A stretch of DNA of 20,081 nt from a virus, in the IMG/VR virus record IMGVR_UViG_3300044273_000015, positions 1 to 20,081 of that record. One strand, 5' to 3'. Positions within the stretch are counted from its first letter, which is position 1; every line of letters starts with the position of its first letter. Below the pieces are notes generated by a model that did no database searches, was not told where the DNA came from, and saw only the letters and a program-made list of their open reading frames with translations. A program made the position numbers and the translations under genes. This document shows, in pieces, positions 18,747 to 20,081 of the stretch.

Positions 18747-19517
18747 ATGCCAACAATAATCGATGTGTCCATTGAGTATATTACTCCTGTGCTCGGGATT
18801 AATCCAATTGATGATCTCGGAGTGGCTTATTTTGAAGAGAAGCTAAAAAAAGAAATTGAAAAAATTGAAAAGAAGTTGTCAAAGGTAAAAGATGAGCAAG
18901 AAAGAGAAACTTTAGAAATGAGGCTTGAGCGGTTACAACAAGAATTAATGGCGATGTCGAGTGGCGAAGATGAGGAGTTCGAGAATAAAAAAGTTAAGGT
19001 ATTCCTTCGCAATCAAGAGGGGGCTCTCTGTTGGAGCCACCATCAAATCAAAGGGCACTTCAAAGAGATAGTCCAGTATAGGATGTCCGAAACTTGGCTT
19101 CGCAATGCAATCTCTCGGTTTGTTGATATTTTCCCGTATCAGTGGGATATAGAGAATGGTATAAGTCCAGAGGCAGATTTGATACCTATTTTACGACATG
19201 GTGAGCCGATCAAGCAACCAGACAGTATTTTATCGAGACCTCTTGCCTCTTGGGTAGGGACGCAGAGAATAGTTACGATATCGAGCTCGGAGATGATTAA
19301 TCCTCCAGCGGAGCTACAGTTCCGAGTGGTCATCTGGGACATTGAGAAAAAGGACAGGATACCAACTCCTGAGTATATTCGGAGGATTTTGGAATATGGC
19401 GTTCAATGGGGTCATTCTGGGTGGCGGACTGCTCGGTATGGTCGGTATACGATAAAAGAATTTAATGTATTAGGGGAAGTTAAAAAAGTGAAGAAGCTAA
19501 CTATTGTGAGAAAGTAA
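18747..19517 (+). CDS. RAMP-like phage protein with coiled-coil insertion
   Basis: A 256-aa protein. A beta start (TIIDVSIEYITPVLG) is broken by a long charged coiled coil (29-72), then VKVFLRNQEGA and IKGHFKE (101-107), RPLASWVGTQR (164-174), SSSEMI (179-184) and a Gly-rich C-terminus, ILEYGVQWGHSGWRTARYG then RYTIKEFNVLG (214-243). The order KGH-KE, RPL...GPR-like, SE, LEYG-x-x-G-x-GxWR-x-x-x-YGR is one I recall from conserved unknown phage proteins; the Gly-rich loop and duplicated sandwich style recall RAMP (Cas5/Cas6/Cas7) folds. GAGGAGGAG precedes the ATG. It directly follows the ring nuclease in one operon. RNA binding or CRISPR interference is inference. Confidence 0.6.
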   Translation: MPTIIDVSIEYITPVLGINPIDDLGVAYFEEKLKKEIEKIEKKLSKVKDEQERETLEMRLERLQQELMAMSSGEDEEFENKKVKVFLRNQEGALCWSHHQIKGHFKEIVQYRMSETWLRNAISRFVDIFPYQWDIENGISPEADLIPILRHGEPIKQPDSILSRPLASWVGTQRIVTISSSEMINPPAELQFRVVIWDIEKKDRIPTPEYIRRILEYGVQWGHSGWRTARYGRYTIKEFNVLGEVKKVKKLTIVRK

Positions 19518-20081
19518 AGTCGAAAGCTGAATTGTCAAGAAAAGAGGTGGAGACGAAGGGATAAGATATGATGAAGTAAAGAGGTGTTGTGAGTTGGGTG
19601 AGGTGAAATAAAGTAAAGTGATGGCTTAGTAATGTGAGGTAAGATGGTGATGGAAAGTGGAGCTGAATTGTCAAGTAAAGTGGGAAGGGGTAAGGTTCTA
19701 AGTGGGGAAGGGAGTGTTAAAGAAGTGTGTAGTTGCGGTCGGGAGACGAGTTGTCAAGTAAAGTGGTGTCTCGGTATTGTGAGGAGGAAAGTTGTTTAGT
19801 ATGGAATTGGTAGTTGTGAATTGTAAAGAATGGAGTTAGAAATGATGAAATGTAAAGTTTTATAATGTAGAAGAAGCGAACTGTTCTGTTGAGTAGAGAA
19901 CGATAGAGTAGAGGGTGATAAGAGGTATAGTTTCGTTGAGGTAACGAGTCGAAAAGAAGCGTCTGGGTTGAGTGCGGTGTGGAGGTGGTGCAATTTATTG
20001 AGAATTGTTTTGGTAAAGATTGATTTAGTATGGAGCTATTGGGACAAGTATGGTGTTAGTAAAGTGGGGAGGTGTGCTGAG
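19518..20081 (+). repeat. C-depleted gene-free region with TTGTCAAG repeats
   Basis: About 560 bp with no credible ORF or ribosome site. Plus strand is almost free of C (19561-19620 has none and 21 G). TTGTCAAG occurs at 19532, 19668 and 19751, twice within AGCTGAATTGTCAAG (19525, 19661) and twice followed by TAAAGTGG. AGTAAAGTGG-like units recur further (for example near 19610 and 20060). The reverse complement CTTGACAATT resembles the -35 of the early promoters, but no matching -10 follows. Confidence 0.6.

Noticed and set aside
19796-19993. Minus-strand 65-codon frame in the C-depleted end
   Set aside because: TTG start without ribosome site; Ser/Leu/His-rich composition results from the base skew.
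1-20081. tRNA genes and integrase/attachment site
   Set aside because: No cloverleaf-like segment with a T-arm consensus and no recombinase motif was seen on either strand.

Overview
The window is most of a tailed double-stranded DNA phage genome, AT-rich and with extreme strand asymmetry. Diagnostic genes are a large terminase (TerL), a portal protein, a D12-class adenine methylase, a Sec-exported lytic transglycosylase with holin- and spanin-like neighbours, several short tail/fibre-type genes and a DUF1874/AcrIII-1 viral ring nuclease. No major capsid protein, DNA polymerase, integrase, tRNA or CRISPR array is recognisable. Small podovirus-like genome organisation, spanin-like proteins (Gram-negative envelope) and AcrIII-1 (host with cyclic-tetra-adenylate type III CRISPR) suggest a thermophilic Gram-negative host, possibly Aquificota. 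That host call is inference.

Left arm (1-12,766), late genes. TerL runs off the left edge on the minus strand. Opposite it, from a shared divergent promoter, a plus-strand pair encodes a small unknown protein and an ATP-grasp-like ligase. A long minus-strand operon (9442 down to 3083) carries a Trp-rich protein, a large unknown protein, four or five short beta-rich tail/fibre proteins, a fibre-assembly-like protein, a 46-aa basic protein, a lysis cassette (TM/coiled-coil protein, holin-like, transglycosylase, i-spanin-like, zinc-finger-like, signal-peptide/coiled-coil/TM protein) and a small beta protein. The portal and a helical partner sit on the plus strand, started by a second compact divergent promoter at about 9.47 kb. 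A methylase plus a small protein lie on the minus strand at 11.6-12.75 kb.

Control region (12,767-14,127), non-coding. It holds a GC-rich hairpin, an ordered 85-bp tandem repeat made of alternating 44- and 41-bp halves, further AT-rich repeats, three Fur-family-like 7-1-7 palindromes, a TGTTCCACG pair and about 300 bp of G/T-rich repeats. GC skew changes sign here: C exceeds G on the plus strand to the left and G exceeds C to the right, whichever strand is coding. This is the best candidate replication origin.

Right arm (14,128-19,517), probable early genes, all on the plus strand and mostly small orphans. Four near-identical promoters (TTGACA, 16-bp A-rich spacer, TGnTATAAT) and four strong rho-independent terminators divide the first genes into single-gene units. 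Later genes form tight operons. The last promoter drives an operon with the AcrIII-1 ring nuclease followed by a RAMP-like phage protein, fitting early counter-defence. The last 560 bp are gene-free, almost C-free and contain a repeated TTGTCAAG-AAAG motif.
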